41,352 bases of DNA, taken from the NCBI GenBank assembly GCA_903821335.1, contig CAIJKV010000148.1, forward strand, positions 1-41,352. The letters are read 5' to 3'. This document shows, piece by piece, positions 1-8,976 of this stretch. A program made the translations under genes and the position numbers. How positions within the stretch are numbered: position 1 is the first letter of the stretch; every line of letters begins with the position of its first letter. Below the pieces are notes generated by a model, which saw nothing but the letters and a program-made list of their open reading frames with translations, was not told the origin of the DNA and made no database searches. The stretch is from an uncultured beta proteobacterium. GTDB taxonomy: Bacteria > Pseudomonadota > Gammaproteobacteria > Burkholderiales > Burkholderiaceae_B.

Positions 1-561
1 CAGCAGGAAATCAACCTGCTGCTGGTGCGTCTTGCGCAGCAAGGCAAGCGCGTACTGCGCATCAAGGGTGGTGATCCCTTTATCTTTGGCCGGGGGGGAG
101 AAGAGATCGAGACCCTGGCCGATCATGGGATTGCTTTTCAGGTCGTTCCCGGAATTTCCGCAGCAAATGGCGTGGCCTCGTATGCCGGTATTCCGTTGAC
201 GCATCGTGATTACGCCCAGGCGGTCACCTTTGTCACGGGTCACCTGAAAGACGGCACGTCGAACCTGGACTGGCCAGCGCTGGCCCGACCCAACCAGACA
301 ATCGTGATCTACATGGGTCTGGAGTCGCTACCTGAAATCTGCAAAAAACTGATGGAAAACGGCTTGCCGCCCACCCACCCCCTGGCAGTGGTCCAGCAAG
401 GCACGACGCCGCAGCAACGTGTGATGATCGGGACGCTGGCCGACATACACGCTGCCGTCACCAACGCTCAGTTCAAACCACCGTCGCTGGTGATTGTCGG
501 CGAGGTGGTCACGCTGCACCACAAGCTTAACTGGTATCAGCGCGCAGAACCCAGGGATTGA
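1..561 (+). CDS. cobA: Uroporphyrinogen-III C-methyltransferase (SUMT), 5' end missing
   Basis: This enzyme transfers two methyl groups from S-adenosylmethionine to uroporphyrinogen III, giving precorrin-2 for siroheme and cobalamin synthesis in the cytoplasm. The reading frame is open from base 1, so only about 186 C-terminal codons lie in the window; the family is usually 250-280 residues. Visible family motifs are [12 protein letters not shown] near the start, [20 protein letters not shown] (SAM-binding region), TFVTGH, and the late QQGTTPQQR and [10 protein letters not shown] blocks. The same domain forms the C-terminal half of CysG, so a CysG-type fusion cannot be excluded without the upstream sequence. 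It converges on fadD with 130 bp between the stops, and I see no strong terminator there. Confidence 0.93.
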   Translation, partial: QQEINLLLVRLAQQGKRVLRIKGGDPFIFGRGGEEIETLADHGIAFQVVPGISAANGVASYAGIPLTHRDYAQAVTFVTGHLKDGTSNLDWPALARPNQTIVIYMGLESLPEICKKLMENGLPPTHPLAVVQQGTTPQQRVMIGTLADIHAAVTNAQFKPPSLVIVGEVVTLHHKLNWYQRAEPRD

Positions 562-691
562 AGCACCCTAGTTCAGCGCCTGCCTGCCCGGCATCGCCCG
601 TGACTGTGCGCGCGTCCCGGCCTGCCCGGAACTTGATCACCGGCGTCAGTACGCGTAAAAGTGGCTTGCCAGCGACATCCTGGTGGGTACG

Positions 692-2374
692 TTACACAGA
701 CAAGTCGCGCAATTCACGCCTGAGAATCTTACCAACGTTCGACTTAGGCAATTCAGACTTGAATACAACGTGTTTCGGCCGCTTGTAGTTCGTCAACTGT
801 TCCTTGCAGTAATCCAGCACCTGTTGCTCCGTCAGGCTGGGGTCGCTACGCACGATGAACACCTTTACGCTTTCACCGGTATCGGGGTCTGGAATGCCGA
901 CCACAGCGGACTCCAGCACGCCCGGCAATCGGCCCAGCAAGTCTTCAAGTTCATAGGGAAATACCTTAAAGCCGGACACCACGATCATGTCTTTCTTGCG
1001 GTCAAGGAGCTTGACGTAGCCGCCTTCATCCATCACGCCGATGTCACCGGTCTTGAAATAGCCATCCGAGGTCGTCGACGCCGCGGTTTCTTCAGGTCGG
1101 TTCCAGTAGCCCGCCATGACCTGCGGACCGCGCACGCATACTTCACCCGATTGGCCAGGCGCACTCTCGACCCCGTCATCACCGCGAATCGTGACCTCGG
1201 TGCCAGGCACGGGCAGGCCCGTATTTCCAGTGTATTTTTCGATCAAGGCCGTATTCACGCACACCACCGGTGAAGTCTCGGACAGTCCATAGCCCTCGAT
1301 GATCGGCACGCCAGTCATTTTTTTCCAGGCATCCGCGACCGATTGTTGTACCGCCATCCCACCGCCTATCGTGATCAGCAAATTTGGAAATTTGACGTCG
1401 GCGAAGTCAGGACGATGGATCAGCGCATTGAACAGCGTGTTGACCCCAGGGAAAATGTGGATGCCAGGGTTGTGTTTCATCAACTGGATGAAGGCGCCCA
1501 GGTCTTTTGGGTTGGGCACCAGGATGTTGAGCCCACCCTTGCGTATTCCCAGCATTCCGCAGGCTGTCAGGGCGAAGATGTGATACAGCGGCAAGGCACA
1601 CAAAAAGACCAGTTGCTTGATCGGGTGCTTTTTGAGTGCAGGTTCCAGCCATAAGTCGACTTGCAGGACGTTGGCCAGGATATTGCGGTGCAGTAACACT
1701 GCGCCCTTGGACACGCCCGTCGTCCCGCCCGTGTACTGCAGGAAAGCGATGTCGTCCTGCTGCGGACGCAGGGCCGGCATCGGATGCGACAGCCCCTGTT
1801 GCAAGGCGGCCTTAAAGTTGATGGACCCCGGAATGCACCATGCCGGCACCACTTTTTTGACGTGCTTCAACACGAAATCCACCAACAGGCCTTTCAGGCC
1901 TATTTGCTCGCCCACGCTGGTGACCACCACATGTTTGACGGCGGTGTCAGCCATGATTTTTTCATAGTTGTGCGCGCAGTTTTCCAGGATGACAAGCGCC
2001 TCAGCGCCGCTATCCTTGAGTTGGTATTGCAACTCTCTTGGGGTATAGAGCGGATTGACGGTCACGACCACCATGCCGGCGCGCAGCACGCCGAGCATCG
2101 CGATCGGAAATTGCAACATGTTGGGCAGCATCAGCGCGACCCGCGCACCGCGTGCAAGGCCCAATGTCAGCAAATAGTCCGCAAAATTTTTCGACAACAA
2201 GTCCAGTTCCCGATAAGTCATGGTCTTGCCCAGGTACTGATAGGCATCCCGATCGGCAAATCGCGCGAAGGACTGCTCGAACAGGTCGACCAGTGACGCA
2301 TATTCGGAAATATCAACGGTGTGTGGCACACCTTCCGGATAGTTTTTGAACCAAGGATGAACCGGGTTAGCCAT
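692..2374 (-). CDS. fadD: Long-chain-fatty-acid--CoA ligase
   Basis: The enzyme activates fatty acids to acyl-CoA with ATP, at the inner face of the membrane, and so feeds beta-oxidation. Its 560 residues match the length of E. coli FadD. The ATP-binding motif YTGGTTGVSKGA is clear, followed by GYGLSETSPVV, the hinge region GYFKTGDIG ... LLDRKKDMI, VSGFKVFPYELE, and the C-terminal catalytic lysine motif GKILRREL. The ATG start is supported by a GAGG ribosome-binding site about 8 nt upstream. The gene is divergent from a TetR regulator; the 22-bp palindromic operator between them is about 106 bp from this start, so repression by that regulator is likely. The role is well supported; chain-length preference cannot be read from sequence. 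Confidence 0.95.
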   Translation of the reverse strand: MANPVHPWFKNYPEGVPHTVDISEYASLVDLFEQSFARFADRDAYQYLGKTMTYRELDLLSKNFADYLLTLGLARGARVALMLPNMLQFPIAMLGVLRAGMVVVTVNPLYTPRELQYQLKDSGAEALVILENCAHNYEKIMADTAVKHVVVTSVGEQIGLKGLLVDFVLKHVKKVVPAWCIPGSINFKAALQQGLSHPMPALRPQQDDIAFLQYTGGTTGVSKGAVLLHRNILANVLQVDLWLEPALKKHPIKQLVFLCALPLYHIFALTACGMLGIRKGGLNILVPNPKDLGAFIQLMKHNPGIHIFPGVNTLFNALIHRPDFADVKFPNLLITIGGGMAVQQSVADAWKKMTGVPIIEGYGLSETSPVVCVNTALIEKYTGNTGLPVPGTEVTIRGDDGVESAPGQSGEVCVRGPQVMAGYWNRPEETAASTTSDGYFKTGDIGVMDEGGYVKLLDRKKDMIVVSGFKVFPYELEDLLGRLPGVLESAVVGIPDPDTGESVKVFIVRSDPSLTEQQVLDYCKEQLTNYKRPKHVVFKSELPKSNVGKILRRELRDLSV

Positions 2375-2476
2375 TGCAGTTGCCTCAATTTCTAATTTTT
2401 TATTTTTTTGCCAGGGAAAACATCAAAGATATGGGGGACGTCCATGTCATCGCATAGTACACAAAAACCTCATATC

Positions 2477-2498
2477 AATACGAACGTTCGTGCTAATA
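2477..2498. promoter_or_regulatory. Candidate TetR-family operator, copy 1
   Basis: The 12-bp perfect palindrome ACGAACGTTCGT lies at 2480-2491, inside a 22-bp element repeated exactly at 9821-9842. It sits between divergent fadD and the TetR gene, 77 bp from the regulator's ATG and about 106 bp from the fadD start. A TTGATA hexamer that could serve as a fadD -35 adjoins it. TetR repressors commonly bind such palindromes next to their own genes. Ligand (probably acyl-CoA) and binding are inferred. Confidence 0.75.
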
Positions 2499-2567
2499 TT
2501 GTCAAAATTTTAGCTGAGTTCAGCCGTTTGGTGTGAAGCCTGATCCAATGGAAAACCCTTGATTCAA

Positions 2568-3209
2568 ATGAAGAAAGCCTCCTCGCGCCCGCCTCGCCAG
2601 GCCGACCAGGGTGCCCAGACCAAGGGGGCGTTGACGCGTGCGGCCATCCTGGATGTCGCACTCGATCTGGCTGCTAGTCACGGCCTCGAAGGCTTGACCA
2701 TCGGCACGATCGCCGAGCGGATGAAGATGAGCAAGAGCGGGATCTTCGCCCACTTCGGCTCACGCGAGGACTTGCAGGTCGAGGTGGTGCGTGAATATTT
2801 CCGGCGCTTTGAGTCCAAGTTGTTCCAGACCGCCTTGCTTCAGCCCAAGGGCTTGCCCCGCCTGCAACGCATGATCGACCTGTGGATGCAGACGAGGATA
2901 CGCGAGCTGAATTCTGGCTGTATCTTTATCTCGGGGGCCGTCGAGTTCGACGATCGTCCCGGAATCGTCCGGGATGAGCTGGTGCACAGTGTGCAGAACT
3001 GGCGCGCGGCGCTGGCCCGGGCGATTCAGCAGGCGATCGAAGTGGGTGACCTGAAAAAGACCTGTCAGCCCGAAGCCATGCTGTTCCAGATCTATAGCTT
3101 TGTCCTGGGGCTCCACCACGACGTGAGGTTCCTGAAACAACAAGAAAGTATTGCGCTTGCCCAGCAAGCCATCCAAAGAACGATCGACGAAAACAGAGCC
3201 CGCCCGTAA
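2568..3209 (+). CDS. TetR/AcrR-family regulator, probable repressor of fatty-acid degradation
   Basis: The protein is 213 residues, typical for TetR repressors. The N-terminal helix-turn-helix is recognisable: TRAAILDVALDLAASHGLEG, then TIGTIAERMKMSKSGIFAHF and the following GSREDL. The C-terminal half would be the ligand-binding and dimerisation domain. I chose the ATG at 2568; a TTG at 2559 would add three residues. Another ATG at 2548 is in a frame that stops after four codons. The gene leads a plus-strand run with acyl-CoA dehydrogenase, the fusion enzyme and thiolase, and has the palindromic operator just upstream, so it probably represses itself, fadD and the distant ompW gene. By context it resembles FadR/FadP-type beta-oxidation repressors that respond to acyl-CoA; that ligand is inference. 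Confidence 0.88.
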   Translation: MKKASSRPPRQADQGAQTKGALTRAAILDVALDLAASHGLEGLTIGTIAERMKMSKSGIFAHFGSREDLQVEVVREYFRRFESKLFQTALLQPKGLPRLQRMIDLWMQTRIRELNSGCIFISGAVEFDDRPGIVRDELVHSVQNWRAALARAIQQAIEVGDLKKTCQPEAMLFQIYSFVLGLHHDVRFLKQQESIALAQQAIQRTIDENRARP

Positions 3210-3261
3210 CGGCGGGTACGCCGCCGTCGCCGTCAACACAAAGAGAAGGAGAGGAGTCAAC

Positions 3262-5055
3262 ATGCCTACATACACCGCCCCCCTGCGTGACATGCAATTC
3301 GTCCTGCATGAAATGCTGAACGTCGAAAGTACCTACAAGGCGTTCCCCGCATACCAGGACCTGGATGCACCGACCATCAATCAGATTCTCGAAGAGGCGG
3401 GCAAGTTCGCCTCCGAGGTGATCCAGCCGCTGAACCAGATCGGCGACCGCGACGGTTGCACGCGCAATCCCGACGGCTCCGTGACCACCCCTGCGGGCTT
3501 CAGGGCAGCCTACCAGTCCTTCATTGAGGCGGGCTGGCCCGCACTCGCCTGTGACCCCGCCTACGGCGGCCAGGGGTTGCCCCTGTTGGTCAATGCCGCC
3601 CTGTATGAAATGCTGAACTCCGCCAACCAGGCGTGGGCCATGTATCCGGGGCTGTCGCATGGTGCCTATGAGTGCTTGCACGCGCATGGCACACCCGAGC
3701 AGAAAAACGTGTATCTCAAGAAGCTGGTGTCCGGGGAATGGACCGGCACCATGTGCCTGACAGAGTCCCATTGCGGCACCGATCTGGGCCTGCTCAAGAC
3801 CCAGGCGACACCCCTGCCAGATGGGTCCTACACGATCACCGGCACCAAGATCTTCATCTCCAGTGGCGACCACGACCTGGGCACCAACATCTTGCACCTG
3901 GTTCTGGCAAGGCTGCCCGGCGCTCCTGAAGGCACGAAAGGAATTTCGTTGTTTGTCGTGCCCAAGTTCCTGCCCAATACAGACGGCAGCGTGGGTGCTC
4001 GCAATGCGGTGGAATGTGGCTCGCTTGAGCACAAGATGGGCATACACGGCAACTCGACCTGCGTGATGAATTTCGATGGCGCGATTGGCACACTCGTGGG
4101 TGAGCAGCACAAAGGCCTCAACGCGATGTTTGTCATGATGAATTCCGCGCGCCTGGGCGTTGGCATGCAGGGCCTGGGCCTGACTGAGGTGGCTTACCAG
4201 AACTCGGTGACCTATGCCCGTGATCGCCTGCAAATGCGCAGCCTCAAGGGACCCAAGGCACCGGAAAAACCCGCCGACCCCATCATCGTTCATCCCGATG
4301 TGCGCCGGATGTTGCTCACGCAGCGTGCCTGGGCCGAGGGTGGCCGCGCCTTCTCCTATTGGGTGGCGCAGATGATCGACGTAGAAATCAATTCGCAGGA
4401 CGAAAAAGAGCGCGAAGCCGTCGCAGACCTGGTCGCGCTACTGACGCCTATCGTCAAGGCGTTCCTGACCGACAACGCGTTTGCCTCGGCCAACGAAGGC
4501 ATGCAGGTCTACGGCGGACACGGCTACATCGCCGAATGGGGCGTGGAGCAGTTCGTTCGCGACGCCCGGATCAACATGATTTACGAAGGCACCAACGGCA
4601 TCCAGGCCCTGGACCTGCTTGGTCGTAAAGTCTTGTCGGATATGGGCGCCAAATTGCGCAAACTTGGCAAGATCGTCAAAGAGTTCATTGAAGAAGAAGG
4701 CGTCCATAAGCAAATGGCCGAATTCATTGACCCCCTGGCCGACTTGGCGAAACAGTTTGAAAAGCTCACCATGGACCTTGGTATGAAGGCAATGATGAAT
4801 CGCGACGAGGTCGGCGCGGCTTCGGTGCCTTACCTTAGGGTTGCCGGTCACCTGGTCTACGCGTACCTGTTTGCGCGCATGGCCAAGATCGCCCTGACCA
4901 AACAAAAACAAAAGAGCAGTGACAGTTTTTACGATGCAAAGTTGTTGACCGCACGTTTTTATTACGCAAAGCTACTGCCTGAAACCGCCAGCCAGATTCT
5001 GGCCGTGCGCGCAGGGTCGGCAAGCCTGATGAAGATGGACGCTGACCTTTTCTGA
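3262..5055 (+). CDS. Acyl-CoA dehydrogenase (long form with C-terminal extension)
   Basis: This FAD enzyme catalyses the first beta-oxidation step, acyl-CoA to trans-2-enoyl-CoA. It has 597 residues, longer than the ~380-residue canonical enzymes because of a C-terminal extension, as in the family often named DmdC-like or FadE-like. Landmarks are the FAD/substrate-binding stretch MCLTESHCGTDLG, the helical domain around QVYGGHGYIAEWGVEQFVRD, and NMIYEGTNGIQALDLLGRK with the probable catalytic base Glu442. The ATG at 3262 follows an AAGGAGAGGAG ribosome-binding site; an upstream in-frame extension would overlap tetR. The gene lies 52 bp after the TetR gene and 37 bp before the fusion enzyme, so co-transcription is likely. 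An annotation as 3-methylmercaptopropionyl-CoA dehydrogenase is possible by homology, but the fad context favours fatty acids. Confidence 0.93.
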   Translation: MPTYTAPLRDMQFVLHEMLNVESTYKAFPAYQDLDAPTINQILEEAGKFASEVIQPLNQIGDRDGCTRNPDGSVTTPAGFRAAYQSFIEAGWPALACDPAYGGQGLPLLVNAALYEMLNSANQAWAMYPGLSHGAYECLHAHGTPEQKNVYLKKLVSGEWTGTMCLTESHCGTDLGLLKTQATPLPDGSYTITGTKIFISSGDHDLGTNILHLVLARLPGAPEGTKGISLFVVPKFLPNTDGSVGARNAVECGSLEHKMGIHGNSTCVMNFDGAIGTLVGEQHKGLNAMFVMMNSARLGVGMQGLGLTEVAYQNSVTYARDRLQMRSLKGPKAPEKPADPIIVHPDVRRMLLTQRAWAEGGRAFSYWVAQMIDVEINSQDEKEREAVADLVALLTPIVKAFLTDNAFASANEGMQVYGGHGYIAEWGVEQFVRDARINMIYEGTNGIQALDLLGRKVLSDMGAKLRKLGKIVKEFIEEEGVHKQMAEFIDPLADLAKQFEKLTMDLGMKAMMNRDEVGAASVPYLRVAGHLVYAYLFARMAKIALTKQKQKSSDSFYDAKLLTARFYYAKLLPETASQILAVRAGSASLMKMDADLF

Positions 5056-5092
5056 TTTTCCGCCTTTTGGCTTCTCGCCTCTGTATGGAACG

Positions 5093-7555
5093 ATGATGCA
5101 ACCGAATAAACCGATCAGCAAAGTGGCAGTACTTGGTGCCGGCGTCATGGGCGCGCAGATTGCCGCGCACTGTGTGAACAACAACGTGCCGGTGATTTTG
5201 TTTGACCTGCCAGCCAAGGTCGAAGAGGGTAAGCGGGGCAATAAAAATGCCATCGCCGCCCGGGCCATTGAAAATCTGAAGAAGCTCAAGCCGGCCCCCT
5301 TGGGCATGGCGGCGAGCGCAGACTTGATTGAAGCCGCGAATTACGACGATGACCTGGCCCGGCTCGGCGAATGCGACTTGGTCATCGAGGCGATAGCCGA
5401 GCGCCTGGACTGGAAACACGCCTTGTACGAAAAGGTCGCGCCACATCTTGGTGCGCAGGCAATTTTCGCGACCAACACGTCTGGCTTGTCGATCACCAGG
5501 CTGTCCGAAGGTTTTCCCGACGAACTGAAGAAGCGTTTTTGCGGGGTGCATTTTTTCAACCCACCGCGTTACATGCATCTGCTGGAACTGATCCCGATCG
5601 AGGCGACAGACCCGCAAATCCTCGATCGTCTTGAAACCTTCATGACCTCGACGATGGGCAAGGGCGTGGTGCGCGCGAAGGACACTCCAAACTTCATCGG
5701 GAATCGTGTCGGCGTGTTTTCGATTCTGGCGGTATTTGCCGAAGCGGAAAAATACCAGCTGGCGTTTGATACCGTGGATACGCTCACAGGCAGCAAGTTA
5801 GGTCGGGCCAAGTCGGCCACTTTCCGTACTGGCGACGTGGTCGGCCTCGATACGCTGGCGCACGTGATCAAGACGATGGAGCACGGCCTCGAGACGGACC
5901 CTTTCTCGGGGCTGTACAAAGTGCCGGCCGTTGTCGAAAAACTGATTTCGCAGGGGCGCCTGGGTCAGAAATCGGGCATGGGTTTTTACAAGAAGGAAGG
6001 CAAAGCTGTCTTGGTCTTTGACCCTGCGACGGACACGTATGTGCCGTCGTCAGGCAAGAGTGAGCCCATCATCGATCGTATTCTCAAGAAGCCGATCGCC
6101 GAGCGCCTGGAGTTGCTCAGGGAAACCGACGATCCACAGGCGCAGTTTCTGTGGGCGATTTTCCGGGACGTCTTTCATTACATCGCCATCCATCTCGGTT
6201 CGATCGCCGAATCTGCGCGCGAAATCGACTTTGCGATGCGCTGGGGCTATGGCTGGGAAACAGGCCCGTTCGAGGACTGGCAAGCCGCCGGCTGGACGCA
6301 AGTTGCAAACTGGGTCAAGGAAGATATCGAGCAAGGCAAGGCACTCAGCCAGGCTCCGCTACCTGAGTGGGTGTTCGCCGGGCCCGTTGCCGATAAGCAG
6401 GCGGTGCATGGTCCGCTCGGCTCCTGGTCGGCGGCGACTGGGCAATATGTGCCCCGTTCGCAACTGCCGGTTTACCAGCGGCAAGTGTTCAGGGCGCCTT
6501 TGCTTGGCGACGGGTCGCCAGACCCAAGGACTGCCGGTGAGACCGTATTTGAAAATACCGATCTGCGTGCCTGGGTCAGCAAAGATCCTGCGCAGCCACA
6601 ACACGACAACGTACTCATTTTGTCCTTCAAGTCCAAAATGAATACGTTTAGTCCCGATGTACTCAAGGGCATCCAGCAGGGCGTCGAGCTTGCGCAAAGC
6701 GGTGCCTACGCCGGGGTCGTGATCTGGCAGCCGACTTCGCTCAAACTGGGTGCTCCGGGGGGGCCGTTCTCAGCGGGTGCGAATCTGGAATCGGCCATGC
6801 CTCTTTTCATGAAAGGCGGTCCGCAGGGCGTCGAGCCCCTGGTGAAACTGTTCCAGGACACGATGACCTGCGTGAAGTACGCGCAAGTTCCAGTTGTCTG
6901 CGCGGTCGCAGGCATCGCACTAGGCGGCGGTTGTGAACTGATATTGCAGTCGGCCAGGCGCGTGGTCGCGATGGAAAGCTATATTGGGCTGGTTGAGATT
7001 GGCGTGGGGCTGTTGCCCGCCGGAGGCGGCTTAAAAGAAGCTGCCGTGCGTGCGCAACGTGGTGTGAAGGCCGCTGGCAACACCAACTATCTCGACTACA
7101 TCAAGACGCCGTTTGAAAATGCCGCGATGGCGAAAGTCTCAGGCTCGGCGCTTGAGGCGTTGGCAATGGGCTACCTGACTCCTGACGACATCATCATCGC
7201 CAACGTTCATGAACTGCTCTCGCAAGCACAGAACCAGGTATGCGCGATGCACTATGCCGGCTATCGTCCACCGCTGCGCGCGCCGATTGCCGTGGGTGGT
7301 CGATCCGTGGCAGCCACTGTCATGGGGCAAATCACCAATTTGCGCGATGGCGGTTTCATCTCCGAACATGATGCGTTCATTGCAAAGAAAATCATTGATG
7401 TGATGTCGGGTGGTGACGTCGACGCGGGCACACTCGTGAGCGAAGAATGGCTGCTCAAGCTTGAACGGCAGGCCTTTTGCGAACTCATCGGTCATCCCAA
7501 GACCATGGAACGCGTGATGGGCCTGCTGCAGACTGGCAAGCCGGTGCGCAACTAA
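5093..7555 (+). CDS. Fused 3-hydroxyacyl-CoA dehydrogenase / enoyl-CoA hydratase
   Basis: This bifunctional protein of 820 residues carries out hydration of enoyl-CoA and NAD-dependent oxidation of 3-hydroxyacyl-CoA. The domain order is dehydrogenase first: an N-terminal Rossmann motif VAVLGAGVMGAQIAAHCVNN, the catalytic-histidine motif GVHFFNPPRYMH (His153), and GNRVGVF. A crotonase domain follows, with AGIALGGGCELIL (Glu615) and YIGLVEIGVGLLPAGGG (Glu635). The two glutamates are 20 residues apart, as in the catalytic pair of FadB. This order is opposite to E. coli FadB and resembles the FadN arrangement, so I give no symbol. Two ATGs lie at 5093 and 5096, and the ribosome-binding site is weak. 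The gene is 37 bp after the acyl-CoA dehydrogenase and 55 bp before the thiolase, its expected partner. Confidence 0.93.
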   Translation: MMQPNKPISKVAVLGAGVMGAQIAAHCVNNNVPVILFDLPAKVEEGKRGNKNAIAARAIENLKKLKPAPLGMAASADLIEAANYDDDLARLGECDLVIEAIAERLDWKHALYEKVAPHLGAQAIFATNTSGLSITRLSEGFPDELKKRFCGVHFFNPPRYMHLLELIPIEATDPQILDRLETFMTSTMGKGVVRAKDTPNFIGNRVGVFSILAVFAEAEKYQLAFDTVDTLTGSKLGRAKSATFRTGDVVGLDTLAHVIKTMEHGLETDPFSGLYKVPAVVEKLISQGRLGQKSGMGFYKKEGKAVLVFDPATDTYVPSSGKSEPIIDRILKKPIAERLELLRETDDPQAQFLWAIFRDVFHYIAIHLGSIAESAREIDFAMRWGYGWETGPFEDWQAAGWTQVANWVKEDIEQGKALSQAPLPEWVFAGPVADKQAVHGPLGSWSAATGQYVPRSQLPVYQRQVFRAPLLGDGSPDPRTAGETVFENTDLRAWVSKDPAQPQHDNVLILSFKSKMNTFSPDVLKGIQQGVELAQSGAYAGVVIWQPTSLKLGAPGGPFSAGANLESAMPLFMKGGPQGVEPLVKLFQDTMTCVKYAQVPVVCAVAGIALGGGCELILQSARRVVAMESYIGLVEIGVGLLPAGGGLKEAAVRAQRGVKAAGNTNYLDYIKTPFENAAMAKVSGSALEALAMGYLTPDDIIIANVHELLSQAQNQVCAMHYAGYRPPLRAPIAVGGRSVAATVMGQITNLRDGGFISEHDAFIAKKIIDVMSGGDVDAGTLVSEEWLLKLERQAFCELIGHPKTMERVMGLLQTGKPVRN

Positions 7556-7610
7556 ACGCAAACCACGACAACCACGACAGATATTTCGCCCACACGATAT
7601 TGAGAACGAC

Positions 7611-8807
7611 ATGAAACCGATTCAAGACGCCTATATTGTTGCCGCGACGCGCAGCGCCGTTGGAAAAGCCGGTCGGGGTGGCTTGCGCACGACCCGTCCA
7701 GATGATCTGTTGGCCCAGACCCTGCGCCACGTGATGACGCTGGCACCGTCCCTGGACCCCAGGGCGGTCGAGGATGTCATCGCCGGCTGCGCGATGCCCG
7801 AGGCCCAGCAAGGGCTCAATGTCGCGCGTATCGCTGCGCTGCTGTCAGGTCTGCCCAATACCGTGGGTGGCATCACCATCAACCGTTTTTGTTCCTCGGG
7901 CCTCAATGCGGTGGCGATGGCCGCCGATCGTATCCGCGTGGGTGAGGCGGATGTGATCATCGCCGCAGGCGTCGAGTCCATGAGCATGGTTCCCATGATG
8001 GGCAACACGCCATCGCTGTCGCCTGATATTTTCGTCGGCGACGAGAACATTGGCATTGCCTATGGCATGGGGCTGACTGCGGAAAAGGTCGCGCGCCAGT
8101 GGAAGGTCAGTCGCGAGGATCAGGATGCGTTTGCCCTGGCTTCGCACCAGAAGGCACTCAGTGCGCAGGCAGCGGGCGAATTTTCTGCCGAAATTTTCCC
8201 GGTCAACGTTGCGAACCGCCAGATGAATCTTGAGCAAGGCCTGGTCGATGTGAGTTGGCGCACCTTCATGCAGGATGATGGGCCGCGTGTCGACACCTCC
8301 ATGGAGAGCCTGGCACGCTTGCGTCCGGTGTTTGCCAACAAAGGTTCGGTCACCGCTGGCAATAGTTCACAGACCTCCGATGGCGCGGGCGCGCTGATCC
8401 TGGCGAGTGCCAGCGCGGTCAAGACCTTTGGCCTCACGCCGCTTGCGCGTTTTGTCAGTTTTTCCGTGAAAGGTGTCGCCCCCGAAATTATGGGTATTGG
8501 TCCCAAGGAAGCGATACCCGCAGCACTCAAGGCCGCCGGCCTGCGGCAGGAGGACATCGACTGGTTTGAGCTCAATGAGGCCTTTGCCGCGCAGTCTCTT
8601 GCTGTCATGCGTGACCTCCAGCTTGATCCTGCGCGTGTCAACCCGCTGGGTGGAGCCATTGCCCTGGGCCACCCGCTAGGCGCGACCGGGGCGATCCGTA
8701 GCGCAACGCTGGTTCACGCGTTGCAAAGACGACAATTGAAGTACGGCATGGTCACGATGTGCGTCGGCACGGGGATGGGCGCGGCAGGGATATTCGAGCG
8801 CTGCTAG
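7611..8807 (+). CDS. fadA: Acetyl-CoA C-acyltransferase (3-ketoacyl-CoA thiolase)
   Basis: The thiolase cleaves 3-ketoacyl-CoA with CoA to acetyl-CoA and a shortened acyl-CoA, the last step of the spiral. Its 398 residues are standard for the family. All three catalytic motifs are present: nucleophile Cys94 in NRFCSSGLNAVAMA, His354 in GGAIALGHPLGATGA, and Cys384 in MCVGTGMGAAGIFE; NEAFAAQS is also present. The start is the ATG at 7611, with only a weak GAGAAC ribosome-binding site. It is the last gene of the plus-strand tetR-acd-fusion-fadA series and converges on ompW. Paired with the upstream fusion protein it would form a trifunctional-enzyme-like complex; that assembly is inferred from FadA/FadB. 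Confidence 0.95.
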   Translation: MKPIQDAYIVAATRSAVGKAGRGGLRTTRPDDLLAQTLRHVMTLAPSLDPRAVEDVIAGCAMPEAQQGLNVARIAALLSGLPNTVGGITINRFCSSGLNAVAMAADRIRVGEADVIIAAGVESMSMVPMMGNTPSLSPDIFVGDENIGIAYGMGLTAEKVARQWKVSREDQDAFALASHQKALSAQAAGEFSAEIFPVNVANRQMNLEQGLVDVSWRTFMQDDGPRVDTSMESLARLRPVFANKGSVTAGNSSQTSDGAGALILASASAVKTFGLTPLARFVSFSVKGVAPEIMGIGPKEAIPAALKAAGLRQEDIDWFELNEAFAAQSLAVMRDLQLDPARVNPLGGAIALGHPLGATGAIRSATLVHALQRRQLKYGMVTMCVGTGMGAAGIFERC

Positions 8808-8820
8808 GGGCCATGCACTG

Positions 8821-8890
8821 GCCGAACGTTTCGCGCACTTCGGGCTAAATGTTCGGACCATTCAAAGGTCACGGCGTCGAACGTTCACGG
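8821..8890. promoter_or_regulatory. Inverted repeats and degenerate operator-like sequences after fadA
   Basis: CCGAAC (8822-8827) and GTTCGG (8851-8856) form an inverted repeat that could fold as a hairpin just after the thiolase stop. CGAACGTTTCG (8823-8833) and CGAACGTTC (8878-8886) also partly match the core of the two strong operators. They may be a terminator, secondary repressor sites or coincidence. Confidence 0.3.
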
Positions 8891-8900
8891 ATTGAAATAA

Positions 8901-8924
8901 CAAGGCCCGCGATTGCGGGCCTTG
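8901..8924 (-). terminator. Rho-independent terminator of ompW
   Basis: A perfect 10-bp stem CAAGGCCCGC / GCGGGCCTTG has a 4-nt loop. On the minus strand it is followed by TTATTTC, giving a T-rich tail for the ompW transcript, which ends 52 bp upstream. It also faces fadA and could act in both directions, though the plus-strand side lacks a T run. Confidence 0.8.
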
Positions 8925-8976
8925 GTGATCTGGCTTTCGTGAGCCCGCCTTCAGGCAGGCTTTCGACAGGTGATGC

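Noticed and set aside
683-2296. Plus-strand frames opposite fadD
   Set aside because: The minus strand encodes all AMP-binding enzyme motifs at correct length; the plus-strand frames are His/Gln/Arg-rich shadows.
2926-4293. 455-codon minus-strand open frame opposite the acyl-CoA dehydrogenase
   Set aside because: It is fully antisense to a well-supported gene in GC-rich DNA; the translation shows no recognisable family.
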